Shown here piece after piece: positions 55,501-64,000 of a stretch of 64,000 bases of DNA (within the stretch, counting starts at the first letter, position 1; the number at the start of each line of letters is the position of its first letter). The position numbers and the translations under genes were made by a program. Below the pieces are notes generated by a model. It worked only from the letters and a program-made list of their open reading frames with translations. It ran no database searches and was not told the origin of the DNA. This DNA is from Rhytidiadelphus loreus (taxonomy: Eukaryota; Streptophyta; Bryopsida; Hypnales; Hylocomiaceae), in NCBI GenBank assembly GCA_947034895.1, contig OX344765.1, forward strand, positions 25,983,001 to 26,047,000. Direction: 5' to 3'.

Positions 55501-57369
55501 GGCCATCTTCTGAGAGTGGAGGTAGCTCACAGCATCCGCAATTTGGAGCATCAAGTCAATCGCTGCTGGAAGGGAGAAAGGCTGAGTCCTAGACCCTCCC
55601 TTCATTCGACTCTTCATGAATTTGTGTAAATCTGCACACATTAGGTCCATGAGAAGGGAGTCCTCCGAGAGTGCGAACACTTTGACAATATGAGGGTGGC
55701 TCATTTTGACTAATGCATTAGCCTCTGCTGATAAAGAATGGAGCCCAACAGCATTGAAAATCTTCCGAGCATACTTGAATCCCAACCATGTTACTTCCGA
55801 AACAGAACCAAAAACTCCGGATCCTAGTGGACGACCGTGCTTCACAGCCTCTTGGTCAAAACTCCACAACAAGGATTGGTGCCCCTCCAACACCTCATCA
55901 AGAAGAGTGATCAAGTGGTATACGGGGTCCTGCTCCATCAACTTCTGGTGGTAAAATTTTTCCATTAGTTGTCCAGCAAGACAATAAGATGGATCCTGCT
56001 GTCCAAGCATATTGCCACAATCTTCAGCACTGCAAACATGATCCCGCTTCCAATTCTCAAGCTCTCGCATTAGCTGTTGCCAATCTTCTTCCGCTGCCTT
56101 CTTCAGCAAAGCATGTTCATGGTTCCCAAGTTTGGCTTGCCATGGATAATCTTTGAATGTCGAAGCCAGACTGGGTTTCCTACAGAGGATGGCGTTATAC
56201 ACCACCGATGTGCACCACTGAATTTCTTTCAAAGTATCGGCAAATGCTTCTGACCACTCAGCATGCCGAAGAGCCGCCTCCAGCAGAGGCAATTCCCTAC
56301 AGCAATCTTCACTGAGGATCTTCGCACGCGTCAGCACCTTTTTCAACTCTGGCGTCGCTTGTATTTGAGAAGATGGTTCGCAGAGACTCTGAGTTCCATC
56401 CATAAAATATGAAAGAGGAAGCTCGTCCGCTGGTCCCCAAAACTGGAGAGTATACCGAATGCAGGTCATAAGAACCTGGTGCTGGCGTCTACAGCACTTA
56501 GCATCCACAGGAACCTTAATAACCAGTGAGTCATAGGCTGAGTAATAGATTGAGCCACATTCGTCTGCAAGGAAAAGAGGTGAAAAGATCAGTAATCCTA
56601 ACATCCCTGCAAATTAAACTCACATCTCAAAACTCAAGTCAACTGAAACAATATTGAGTTCCTTGCTCAGTTTGTTCACAAAACTAATAAAGGAAGTCTT
56701 CAAATCCTTACGAGGGTTGTGAACTGAAATGTGAGCAGCTAACCTAACGGCATATATTTCCACTTTGTTTCCTCATGCAACTTTCAAAGTTGAATAAAAT
56801 CACTATCAACTTCCAAATTCCGTACCTCGAATTCTACATGGGTGCAATTAGTTATTTACTTGGGAAAAGGTGCCATTATTTGGTAAGTAAATTCACTGAA
56901 TTACACTGCCACCTCTACCGGACCTACTCTAATCCCGCACCCCACCCACTCTGTCCATACATCCACAACCCTTTCCCCAGTAGTATCCCTCCCTTTTCCC
57001 AATCAATAAGTAAGCAGTAAGAAATTAGATTAAAAGTAGCAAAGAGTCTTCCTTCTAACTAACGTATGTAGGTAAGCGTCACTGGTGCAAACTTCTCGAA
57101 TTCAACCGTGGGGTCTTAGGTGAACAGACTCTCATTTGCGCCAAACCCTTGAGGTGTCGAAATTTCTCTAGATTTGCTTGTAGGGTCAAAGGAAAAACAC
57201 GACTGAACCTTGAGTTGGACTTAAAAGAATACCTCCAGTAGTCGGGACAGAAAAAGTCGATGGAAAATAGCTTACCTCCCACGTTGGGGGGCTGGTGCCC
57301 ACCACTCTTCGAAGTCCCAGCACCTGCAGGCACACTACGAGGCCGCAGCGGACGTCGTTGTGCATCCAT
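52544..57369 (-). CDS. TKL-type protein kinase with C-terminal jacalin-like lectin domain, copy 2
   Basis: Five exons are inferred: 57276-57369, 55008-56564, 54845-54912, 54364-54606 and 52544-52990. They have canonical GT...AG borders and phases that add up to 802 residues. The start MDAQRRPL is shared with copy 1. The kinase domain has a glycine loop GSGVFGSV (about 279), HRDLKSAN (about 387), DFG (about 418) and GTRRWMAPE, so it is predicted active. An extra SRTQP stands in the loop before FSLPAAIDL. Exon 4 begins LGIGGWISQTQGPW and exon 5 carries the jacalin-like signature (SSLSFITTKQKYGPYG, GRVVGFAGYF). Exon 5 is identical in protein to that of copy 1, whereas the kinase exons differ at many residues. 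The intron before exon 5 carries a 1.14-kb insertion. Of the two copies this is the structurally intact one. Substrate and ligand are unknown. Confidence 0.85.
53050..54188. mobile_element. 1.14-kb insertion in an intron of copy 2
   Basis: Copy 1 reads straight from 'caggctac' to 'tttacatgctc' at this point (42901-42920). In copy 2 these are separated by 1.14 kb. Its ends start AAGGTAG and finish CTACCTT, with weakly duplicated TACATT/TACCTT flanks. The interior holds a degenerate repeated block ('tcaattcaagttg..tgggagcaattcgaagttc'). Superfamily not assigned. Confidence 0.6.
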
Positions 57370-59328
57370 AGCGAGGGCCAAAAGTTATAGCCAACAACAC
57401 TGACCATGGGATTCCCAACAAGCACCGCGGACACTTCATGCCTCAAGTGCACCAACAAACGCCATCTCCCAAACCAACCTTGCGCTCCATCGCCAAACAA
57501 TCTACCAACCCAACCCACTAACCCTAGAGAGCAAACCCAGAGGACTTCCGACTTCCGACGTCCACTTCAGGCGCTACCAATAACTTAGTGCGACAATGCT
57601 CCCCGCATTCTACGGCAATTTAGTAATTGTTTACAACGCATTTCAGGACTTTGCGTACCGACAATCCAAAAATGACAGGCATCTTGGAAGGCATACCGTG
57701 TATTCTGGATCATGAAGATGTGAAAGCCACTCCACTCTCTCCACAACAGATTCACAATCGACCGTTTCAAATTGTCTGCGGATCAGATTGTCTATCACAG
57801 CTACAGTATTCAACGATGCGAAATCATCTTTGATTGGTTTCGTTCACACCTGGTTCAGTGAACAGAAGAACTGCGGTAGCTCTCTCGTCAGAGATGACTC
57901 TCAGGGTGCAATTCTAAGCCCAACTGTAGAGGACGGGACCAAGGCCAGCTTTTCACAGTTTCACAGCAGCGTGAAGATCACAAATAGAATGCTCCCTGCA
58001 TGTCAGTACATGGAACGCAATAGATGTCAATGATTCATAAATATCAAGGGGAAAGGAGCATTTGTGGTACCTGTGAGCTATGAACTCGGCCTCCAAGATG
58101 AGCTCCCTGTGGGGGAAACGTAGAAGTGGCAACAGTGGAGGTCCAACGCCTGCGACAGAATCCTCCCAGCCTGGTGAAGACTAAAGTGGTCAAGCAGCTC
58201 ACCAACTGCTCGGCTTGCCTTCAACATACAAACTCCGGTAACCACGTTCCAAGATCGCTCACCAAAAAGCACGCAGCAACCCCAGCTGTGAATCTTGTCC
58301 ACCATCATCACACTGATACAATTAGGTTAAAACATGATTTGTGGTAAGAATTTGGAGCTGTCCGATTACGCAGATCGATCTCTAACTTATGTGCAACCCT
58401 ACAATTCTAATACGAGTTGATCCCCGCGTGCTTTCGCGAGAATGACCTCCTCCAACGCCAATCCAGACAACCTGGAAGATGCATATGTCTAGTTTCGGTT
58501 AAATGCTCCAAACTGTGAGAGTATTTGCGAACTCGTTTGGAAATGTACCATACGTAATGGCTATAAGATGCGCAGCACACGTAGCCTGCATTTCGGGTCT
58601 GCCACTCTCCAGTTCAGCGTTTTACACAAACATTGTTAAGGCCAGTGCTCTCTATCTCACAATCTGTCTCGCGATCCTTTCTCGCTCAATTTGCAAATGT
58701 AGTCGTCGTTCTCACAGATTGCTTTGGTTCATACTGAATACAAACCTCCAACTAGGTGACCGGAAAGATTGGGATATCAATTGGTCGCGGTGACTAAGAA
58801 GTTTCGGTTGGGTAGTCCAAGCCCTAATTGGACAGCCAAGCTCTCGCTGCTGGAATACTTGGAGTCTGTGCAGTTGGGCAAAGTCAAGAGTTGTACTAGT
58901 GTGTTTCACACACCGTTTTTCAGGCTATCTGAGGTCTAAATGATGTCATTCCAGGAAGAGCTCGCGAACCGTTCGTTTCCTCAGTTATTGAAAAATGAAA
59001 TCCCTGGTCGGTGCGGGGTTCCTGTTCTTCACAATCTGCGTGGGAGATGACCTATTTAACCACAAAACTTCAACAAGACCAGAAGACAAGTGCTTGTTCT
59101 CGTGTAACCACTAATGCTGTTTGTTCTTGAGTCTCGAATGTGTGGTGCCATTAGATTCAGGGAATGTACTCATGTCATCGTGCAGCTGCATTCGAATTGG
59201 TGACATGATTGGAGAGGTCTACCTAAACCTCAACACCATGCCTAAACCCTGGAACCCTGTTCCACTGGTGCAATGTGCATTGCCCAGTGATTTTCCGGTT
59301 CCCAGAGGAGCCTGCTGGGAGACGTTAA

Positions 59329-59357
59329 GTACCCCCCTCGAGTTAATAGGGGGGTAC
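59329..59357. repeat. Perfect 10-bp stem-loop
   Basis: GTACCCCCCT and AGGGGGGTAC are separated by nine bases. It marks the point where the two segmental copies cease to match. Confidence 0.8.
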
Positions 59358-59438
59358 GTCGTCAGGCCCTACCGTGGCCTGGCCCACTGGCATTTCCCCT
59401 GTGGGGTGGTAGGGTGTACCAAAAGAGCTACGTTCCGT

Positions 59439-59490
59439 CACCCATGGTCGAGGCTGGGTCACCCGGGGTCGAGGCTGGGACACCCGTGCT
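59439..59490 (+). repeat. 21-bp tandem repeat, about 2.5 copies
   Basis: Units of TCACCCGGGGTCGAGGCTGG type start at about 59439 and 59460 and are followed by a partial third. GC-rich; no function visible. Confidence 0.8.
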
Positions 59491-59610
59491 CCAAATCCTG
59501 TCTTGAATTTTGAGTTGCCCGTCTGTTTTTTTCATCGATTGTCTCTTTTTCCTTCATCGGAGTAGCCGCTGGCACTTTCCCTGCGGCAGTGTGCGGCACT
59601 CACATCTTAC

Positions 59611-59922
59611 CTAGTGCTTTTCTTTTGTTTTCCTTCGCGCAAGTGGGATGTCTGCGAAATGAGGAGCATCTGGTGATTGTGCCTGTTTATCAATATGCTT
59701 GCGGTTTAGGGTACAGAAGTAATTCTTGTCTAATATTGTCTTTTCATTATTTCGAACTGTGACCTCGAGTGGAGAGATTGTAGATGAACAAGAAACCGAC
59801 CTGTTTGAGCAGTTCGGGCTGGCAGGAATAAGGTGCTCCTCTACAGCGTTCACATTGTTATGGGTGGACTGAGCCTTGGCGTTAAAGTTCTCCTGCAACC
59901 ATGTAGGAAAACCAGAAGACGT
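59611..59922 (-). CDS. Candidate exon of unknown protein, interrupted upstream by the solo LTR
   Basis: The minus-strand frame is open from the LTR border to a stop at 59611. Composition is Ser/Asn/Thr-rich (AKAQSTHNNVNAVEEHLIP, KTILDKNYFCTLNRKHI). Immediately across the LTR (from 61928 upward), the phase-matched sequence LSLSSTITSSG continues for some ten codons to a stop or acceptor. The LTR therefore probably landed in an exon. No family is recognised, and the short length keeps confidence low. Confidence 0.3.
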   Translation of the reverse strand, partial: TSSGFPTWLQENFNAKAQSTHNNVNAVEEHLIPASPNCSNRSVSCSSTISPLEVTVRNNEKTILDKNYFCTLNRKHIDKQAQSPDAPHFADIPLARRKTKEKH

Positions 59923-61243
59923 TGTCGTGTAGAGAGAGTTTGCCTCGGGAAATCACGAGGATTCTGGCTGCGACTAGAAATGGCTCGGGAATGAAATAAA
60001 TTGTAACTTGTCGAATCTTCAAATCTTCAAACTGCTACTCGTTGTCCTATCCTGTTGTGTTTCTAAATAGGCCAAGGGTTAAGGTAGGGTGATAAGAAAC
60101 CACGGGCTTCGGACGTGTAAAACGGGACGGCCAGACCACGAGCTGAGCCGTCCGAGGGATTGGATCCTAAATTTCAAACCCACGGTGACCAGCAAACTTG
60201 CCTCACCAGTGGGAACAACATAAAAGTCTCGACCATGTGGGCAATTAACCCCACTTCGTCGCATCCACAACACCAAATGAGGCTAGTATTGGTGTGAACC
60301 AAACTGCCCGCAACAGTAAAATGAAATTTACAAAGCCACAAGCCACACACACACAAACACACAAGTCTTCCAACTCCTTCAACTCCAACTCCCAAGCTGA
60401 TCTTTGGATGAGTGTCTTTGTTGATCTATAACTCCAAATGAACTAAATGATAGCTTTTCGGAAAGCTAAAACAATCATCTACTTCTCCTCCAAATTTCAT
60501 ACAATTCTAAGACTCTGTCCAACCTCTATGGCCATCCAAAGTTTCGGCCTTGAGAAGGGAAAGGCAGCAGACCTTCCTTCGCTTCCACACTCACAACTTT
60601 CTCATACAAACTCCAAATAGAACGAATGATAGCTTCATGAAAAGCTAACACAATTTCCTACACTCCCTCCAAATTTCATGGCAAAACAAGAACCTGTCCG
60701 TCTTTTATGGTCGGTCGAAGTCTCTGCCTCTTAATTTTAAAGGCAACAAACCTCCCTCCACTCAAACTAGCACAACTTTTGCTTCACAACTCCAAATCAA
60801 GCAAGTGAGATCAATTTGAAAACTACACACCATGATACACAACACCTCCAAATTTCATTTCAAAATACTTCAAATTCACAACACACTGAGCCCTCAAACA
60901 TTCGGGCCTTTCTAAACTCACAACGGGAGAGAAGATGAATAGTGTTCCCTTTTTTTCTCCACCTTATCTCTACTCTAACCACACAAACAAGTGGGGTCAG
61001 CCCCTAACTCACTCCCAAAGCTCTCACATCAATAATTGAGCCCTTATTTGACCCCACAACTATCTCTTTATCTTTATCTTAGAAAGAAAATTCACTTCAA
61101 GTTCACCTAGAAGGAAAACTATTTCATTAATTCCTTTCTATCTTTTCTTTCTCTATTTTCAACACCCAAAATAAAATCTACAAACAACTAACATAAAATA
61201 AATGTCTTCTCAAAGGTAAAAAACTAAAGTCTTCAAAGAAACT

Positions 61244-61702
61244 TCACTCCATCTTCAAGAACTTGAGAATTCGCTTGATGGTAGTAGCAACAAACTCAAC
61301 ACGATCCACCTTTGTCAAGGGATTGACCGGCCCCTCTAACCATCGTTGGTGACCGCGACTCCCTTTAATAGGCCTGACCATACAATAGTATTGATTGTCG
61401 TTAAGACCTTCAAAACTCCCTTCGAATGTCACTTCTTGGGTACCAGGTTCAACACACCCAACCTGCAACAGGATCACTAGTGCTCGAGCTCCACGTTGTA
61501 GGTTCCCGTGCCATCGCTGCTCCACACGGGGTTGCTTTGGCGGTCGAGAAGGCCCAGATTCATCTTGAGGACGCTCGTGCGATAATGAAAGACCTAGCGG
61601 TTGAAGAGGTTGAGCCGGTAGTTGAGATAACGAAAACTCAAACTCCGATTCTGGTAGAGGCTCCTCATCCTGAGACTCAGAAAAAACCCTCCAATTCGAC
61701 AT
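61244..61702 (-). CDS. Frame inside solo LTR copy 2, 152 codons, function unknown
   Basis: This is the counterpart of the frame in copy 1, starting MSNWRVFSESQDEE. It has identical length and no indels. About eleven amino-acid differences separate the two, several non-conservative (for example Cys to Arg, Thr to Pro), which suggests neutral drift since transposition. Conservation of length may simply reflect youth. The TATA box lies about 70 bp upstream. Confidence 0.35.
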   Translation of the reverse strand: MSNWRVFSESQDEEPLPESEFEFSLSQLPAQPLQPLGLSLSHERPQDESGPSRPPKQPRVEQRWHGNLQRGARALVILLQVGCVEPGTQEVTFEGSFEGLNDNQYYCMVRPIKGSRGHQRWLEGPVNPLTKVDRVEFVATTIKRILKFLKME

Positions 61703-61771
61703 ACTGAAATCTATAACATACAATAAAGAAACTACTTCAAGTTTGGTGGCATTCTAAGATGATAACCTATT

Positions 61772-61779
61772 CTTATATA
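61772..61779 (-). promoter_or_regulatory. TATA box of solo LTR copy 2
   Basis: TATATAAG on the minus strand is at the same position relative to the internal frame as in copy 1. Confidence 0.55.
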
Positions 61780-61929
61780 GATGGCTCATGTCATTGTGAG
61801 AAGGCGTCATCTTGAAGCTACTAAGGATGATGTCATCTTTATTTTTATATTATTAAAATCAAATCTATGGAAATAATGTATTACTATGCATTTTTACACT
61901 ATGTACGCATTTACAGTGCGACAACGTTA

Positions 61930-62425
61930 TAGTAGAAGATAGGGAGAGTACTCATACAACAAATTGCATTTACAACAATAGATCTGTTAGATTTCATAAT
62001 TTGAATCAGGTTTTAAGTAGTACAATTGTCATTTACCGTTCCTAGAGATGTTAAACTCTTCTTGTCAGTGGTTCTTGCTTGTCTTCTTTATTAGAGTTGT
62101 AGAACTGCATTGTATTATTTCTATTGTTCTGTAAGAAGTTTGAGTTTGCGTTGCATTAGCTTGGGCATTGGATATGTGTTATGTATTCTTGTTGCAAAGG
62201 GAGATTGTAGAGTACTAAAGATTTGTGAGGGGTGAGGGGTGAGGGGTGAGGGTAGTGCATCTAAGTTGTCACTTATTTGAGGTTTTAAATGGCTAAGCAA
62301 GGTATTTGTAGACTCAATACTTGTTTGATCTGTTTTTAAAGTTAGTAGGGAGAATGATAAATAGTTTGGAGGTGATAGAGAGGGTGCTACTGTAATGCTT
62401 ACTATTTAGAGATGTATGTGTAGTA
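61930..62425. other. Intergenic or 5' region before the acidic-protein exon
   Basis: It contains a short (TGAGGGG)4 repeat at about 62225-62253. No other feature is supported. Confidence 0.4.
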
Positions 62426-62431
62426 AATCAA

Positions 62432-62835
62432 ATGCTTGAAGAAATCAAAGTACCTAAGTCTCAGGTTGCAACTTCTAGGCTGATAAAGAAAAAGAGAAGA
62501 AGACGCAAACTGTATTACACAACTCCCAAAGAAAGATTAAGTGCTAAGATGAGAGGGGAAAAAATTGTAAGCAGAGGTATACATAGCTATGGTGAAACGT
62601 CGAAGGCACTTGATTTTGGTGACCAAGAAGTGGACGACGTTGTTGGTGACCGTTCATTATGTCTCGTTAAGATTATTGAAGAACCATTGTCTGTGGTTGA
62701 AAGAGACGAGGGCAACCAAGATGGCGAAGAAGACGATGAGAGCGAGGACAACCAAGATGGCAAAGAAGATGATGAAAGCGAGGATGACAATGAAGATGCA
62801 AATGAAGAGCCTAACCAGGATAGAGAAGACTTGGT
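62432..62835 (+). CDS. Candidate exon of a basic-acidic low-complexity protein
   Basis: An ATG at 62432 (MLEEIKVPKSQVATS) opens a frame with a basic cluster (KKKRRRRK, possible nuclear signal) near residue 20. It ends in a Glu/Asp-rich tail with an imperfect internal duplication of EDDESED. An acceptor-like ctatttag lies just upstream. GTATGT at 62836 is a good donor, so the exon probably ends at 62835 rather than at the stop a few codons later. The charge pattern recalls chromatin-associated or nucleolar proteins, but no domain is identifiable. Codon use in the tail is purine-rich and could also be a simple-sequence expansion. Confidence 0.45.
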
Positions 62836-62849
62836 ATGTTCATAAGTAT

Positions 62850-63385
62850 ACCATATGCCATTTAATGATTTGCAGTCAATAATTTAAATAAGATGTAGAT
62901 GTATTTTTTTGGAAATACAAAGGTTATGTACTCATTCTCTAATTGGCTGCAAAACTATATTAGTATGGGTTTAGAATTGTAGAAGAATGGGCCACAGAAT
63001 TAGAAGAGTGTGCGTTAAATGAATATGAATAGTTTTTTGTTAGATTTGAATTTGACATCCTAAACTTAATCATGCAGTTCGAGAAGACGATTCCAACAGT
63101 ATATAGCATGTAAAAAACGGACACTAATTGAATGTTTTATGGCCCAAAAACAAATTCAGCATATTGGAATATTCTCTGAAATCTTCAGAATCCGAAGATT
63201 TTTTGAGCAAATCTTGGCCTCTGTCTTTTTTGTCAACTTTGAGGATTTTTATAAAATCAGCCGTGAGTCCAAAAATTCTGAAAAAAATTGAGGTTACCTA
63301 TAAGGTTATAATCTAGGTCATCTGAAAATTTTGACCCTAAATCTTCAAAATCAGAATTCTTATTGTAAAGATTCTCTTGACCTGC
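62850..63385. other. AT-rich sequence, possibly intronic
   Basis: No frame or element was found. It separates the acidic-protein exon from the telo-box region. Confidence 0.35.
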
Positions 63386-63393
63386 ATCTACCG

Positions 63394-63438
63394 ATTTTTT
63401 TTTTTTTTTTTTTTTTTTTTCCTTCTTCTTCTTCTTCC
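63394..63438 (+). repeat. Poly-T tract followed by CTT microsatellite
   Basis: About 26 consecutive T are followed by CCTTCTTCTTCTTCTTCC. Pyrimidine patches like this are common in plant 5' regions. Confidence 0.85.
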
Positions 63439-63463
63439 TTAGTCTTGCGAACCGGTTGAGGTT

Positions 63464-63474
63464 AGGGTTTGGGT
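63464..63474 (+). promoter_or_regulatory. Telo-box (AAACCCTAA on the complementary strand)
   Basis: TTAGGGTTT, the reverse complement of the plant telo-box, stands about 75 bp upstream of an ATG and directly after the CTT tract. Telo-boxes are typical of plant promoters of growth-related genes. Confidence 0.5.
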
Positions 63475-63542
63475 GCGTCGGGTGAGTGCTCGTCGACGAG
63501 GTGTTGTTTTTGCTCACGGTTGGTGGTAGCCGCATGTTCTAG

Positions 63543-63659
63543 ATGGAGGAAGGAGAGTTTGCGGCGCGTTTGACAATGGCTTCGCACCAATCGCTAGAAG
63601 ATGTTCAGCCAGAGATTGAGGTTCACAATCATGTCTTTACCTTCATAATTTTGGTTTAG
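63543..63659 (+). CDS. Possible first coding exon of an unrecognised gene
   Basis: The ATG at 63543 lies downstream of the telo-box and opens a 38-codon frame (MEEGEFAARLTMASHQSLED). A GT suited as donor follows GAGATTGAG near 63620, so the frame shown may run into an intron. The N-terminus is Glu/Ala-rich. The product cannot be identified from so little sequence. The hairpin array that follows would lie in the first intron if the gene continues to the right. Confidence 0.35.
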   Translation: MEEGEFAARLTMASHQSLEDVQPEIEVHNHVFTFIILV

Positions 63660-63714
63660 GAGTTTAGGAACAATGCTAAATATCACAGTAGAAGTGGCGG
63701 TGTGATTTCGAGAG

Positions 63715-64000
63715 TCCTCGTTGACGAGGATGCCAAAAACTGCGCCTTATTCTAAATCATTTCGGGGAGTCCTCGTTGACGAGGATACCAATAACTGCAC
63801 CTAGTATAGTTGAAAATGTAGTGATTCTTGAGTTGAATTCAACCATTTTCGAGTGTCCTCGTTGACGAGGATACTAAAAATTGCGCCTACTGTAGTAAAA
63901 AATGTTGTGAGCGGTGAATTGAATACAACCATTTTCGGGAGTCCTCGTTGACGAGGATACTAAAAGCTGCGCCTAGTGTACTTAAAAATGTTGTATTTTG
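63715..64000 (+). repeat. Tandem array of a perfect hairpin motif, running off the window
   Basis: TCCTCGTTGACGAGGA (7-bp arms, 2-nt loop) occurs at 63715-63730, 63770-63785, 63856-63871 and 63942-63957. The last two intervals are both 86 bp, and those units also share 'ctgcgcctag' and 'aaaaatgttg' sequence. A related GCTCGTCGACGAGG lies at 63488. The array probably continues beyond the window. Confidence 0.9.

Larger units (their letters stand above)
52200..59320. repeat. Segmental duplication, downstream copy (about 7.1 kb)
   Basis: This is the counterpart of 42062-49260 in the same orientation. Similarity ends near 59320, where a stem-loop (59329-59357) and unrelated sequence start. Confidence 0.85.
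59923..61923 (-). mobile_element. Solo LTR, 2.0 kb, copy 2, inverted relative to copy 1
   Basis: Read on the minus strand it starts TGTCGCACTG and ends CTACACGACA like copy 1. The 4-bp duplication ACGT flanks it (59919-59922 and 61924-61927). The two copies are highly similar over the whole length, including the TATA box (61772-61779) and the internal frame. Short indels lie mainly in simple-sequence stretches. Confidence 0.85.

Noticed and set aside
63715..63957. CRISPR-like regularly spaced palindromic repeats
   Set aside because: The window is eukaryotic, spacers of the last units are similar to one another, spacing is uneven (55 then 86 bp), and no cas genes exist. It is a tandem hairpin repeat.

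Overview
The window is nuclear DNA of a land plant, most likely a non-seed lineage (bryophyte, lycophyte or fern). This rests on spliced genes with GT-AG introns, telo-box motifs, CACTA, hAT, Tourist and LTR elements, a TKL kinase joined to a jacalin-type lectin, and a DUF7869-like gene. The species cannot be named from sequence alone. The DNA is AT-rich and dominated by transposons, satellites and decayed genes. It contains no operons and no CRISPR.

Layout. 0-5 kb: a partial exon on the minus strand at the left edge, AT-rich filler and a GC-rich simple-sequence block (2.7-3.4 kb). 5.4-9.2 kb: a dispersed-repeat copy, then a large DUF7869-like transposase-related gene that is open except for one in-frame TGA. 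11.7-22.5 kb: a dead gene on the plus strand, split by five insertions. These include a 1.54-kb and a 6.67-kb CACTA-type element, and the larger one carries fold-back hairpins, a SINE-like tRNA head and a solo LTR. 22.7-28.1 kb: further decayed, probably element-derived coding fragments. 28.1-32.4 kb: GC-richer non-coding sequence with minisatellites and a TATA box. 32.5-37.8 kb: a probable large element with related inverted ends, holding a 219-223-bp satellite and a 162-bp duplication. 37.9-40.5 kb: a pseudogene on the minus strand, itself interrupted by a 725-bp inverted-repeat element.

42.1-59.3 kb is a tandem segmental duplication of about 7 kb. Each copy carries one five-exon gene on the minus strand encoding a protein kinase (about 800 aa) with a C-terminal jacalin-like lectin module. 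The catalytic motifs are intact in both. The last exon and its flanks are practically identical between copies while the kinase exons have diverged, which suggests gene conversion. Several insertions are present in one copy and absent from the other and act as natural empty-site controls. The upstream copy has lost the AG of one splice acceptor.

59.9-61.9 kb holds a second, inverted copy of the solo LTR. 62.4-64 kb holds a candidate acidic-protein exon, a probable gene start with a telo-box, and a tandem array of a perfect hairpin motif running off the right edge.

The two kinase-lectin genes are the best candidates for functional genes. A membrane-independent sensor or signalling role is an inference from domain content. 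All exon structures were worked out by eye from splice signals, reading phase and comparison of the two copies.
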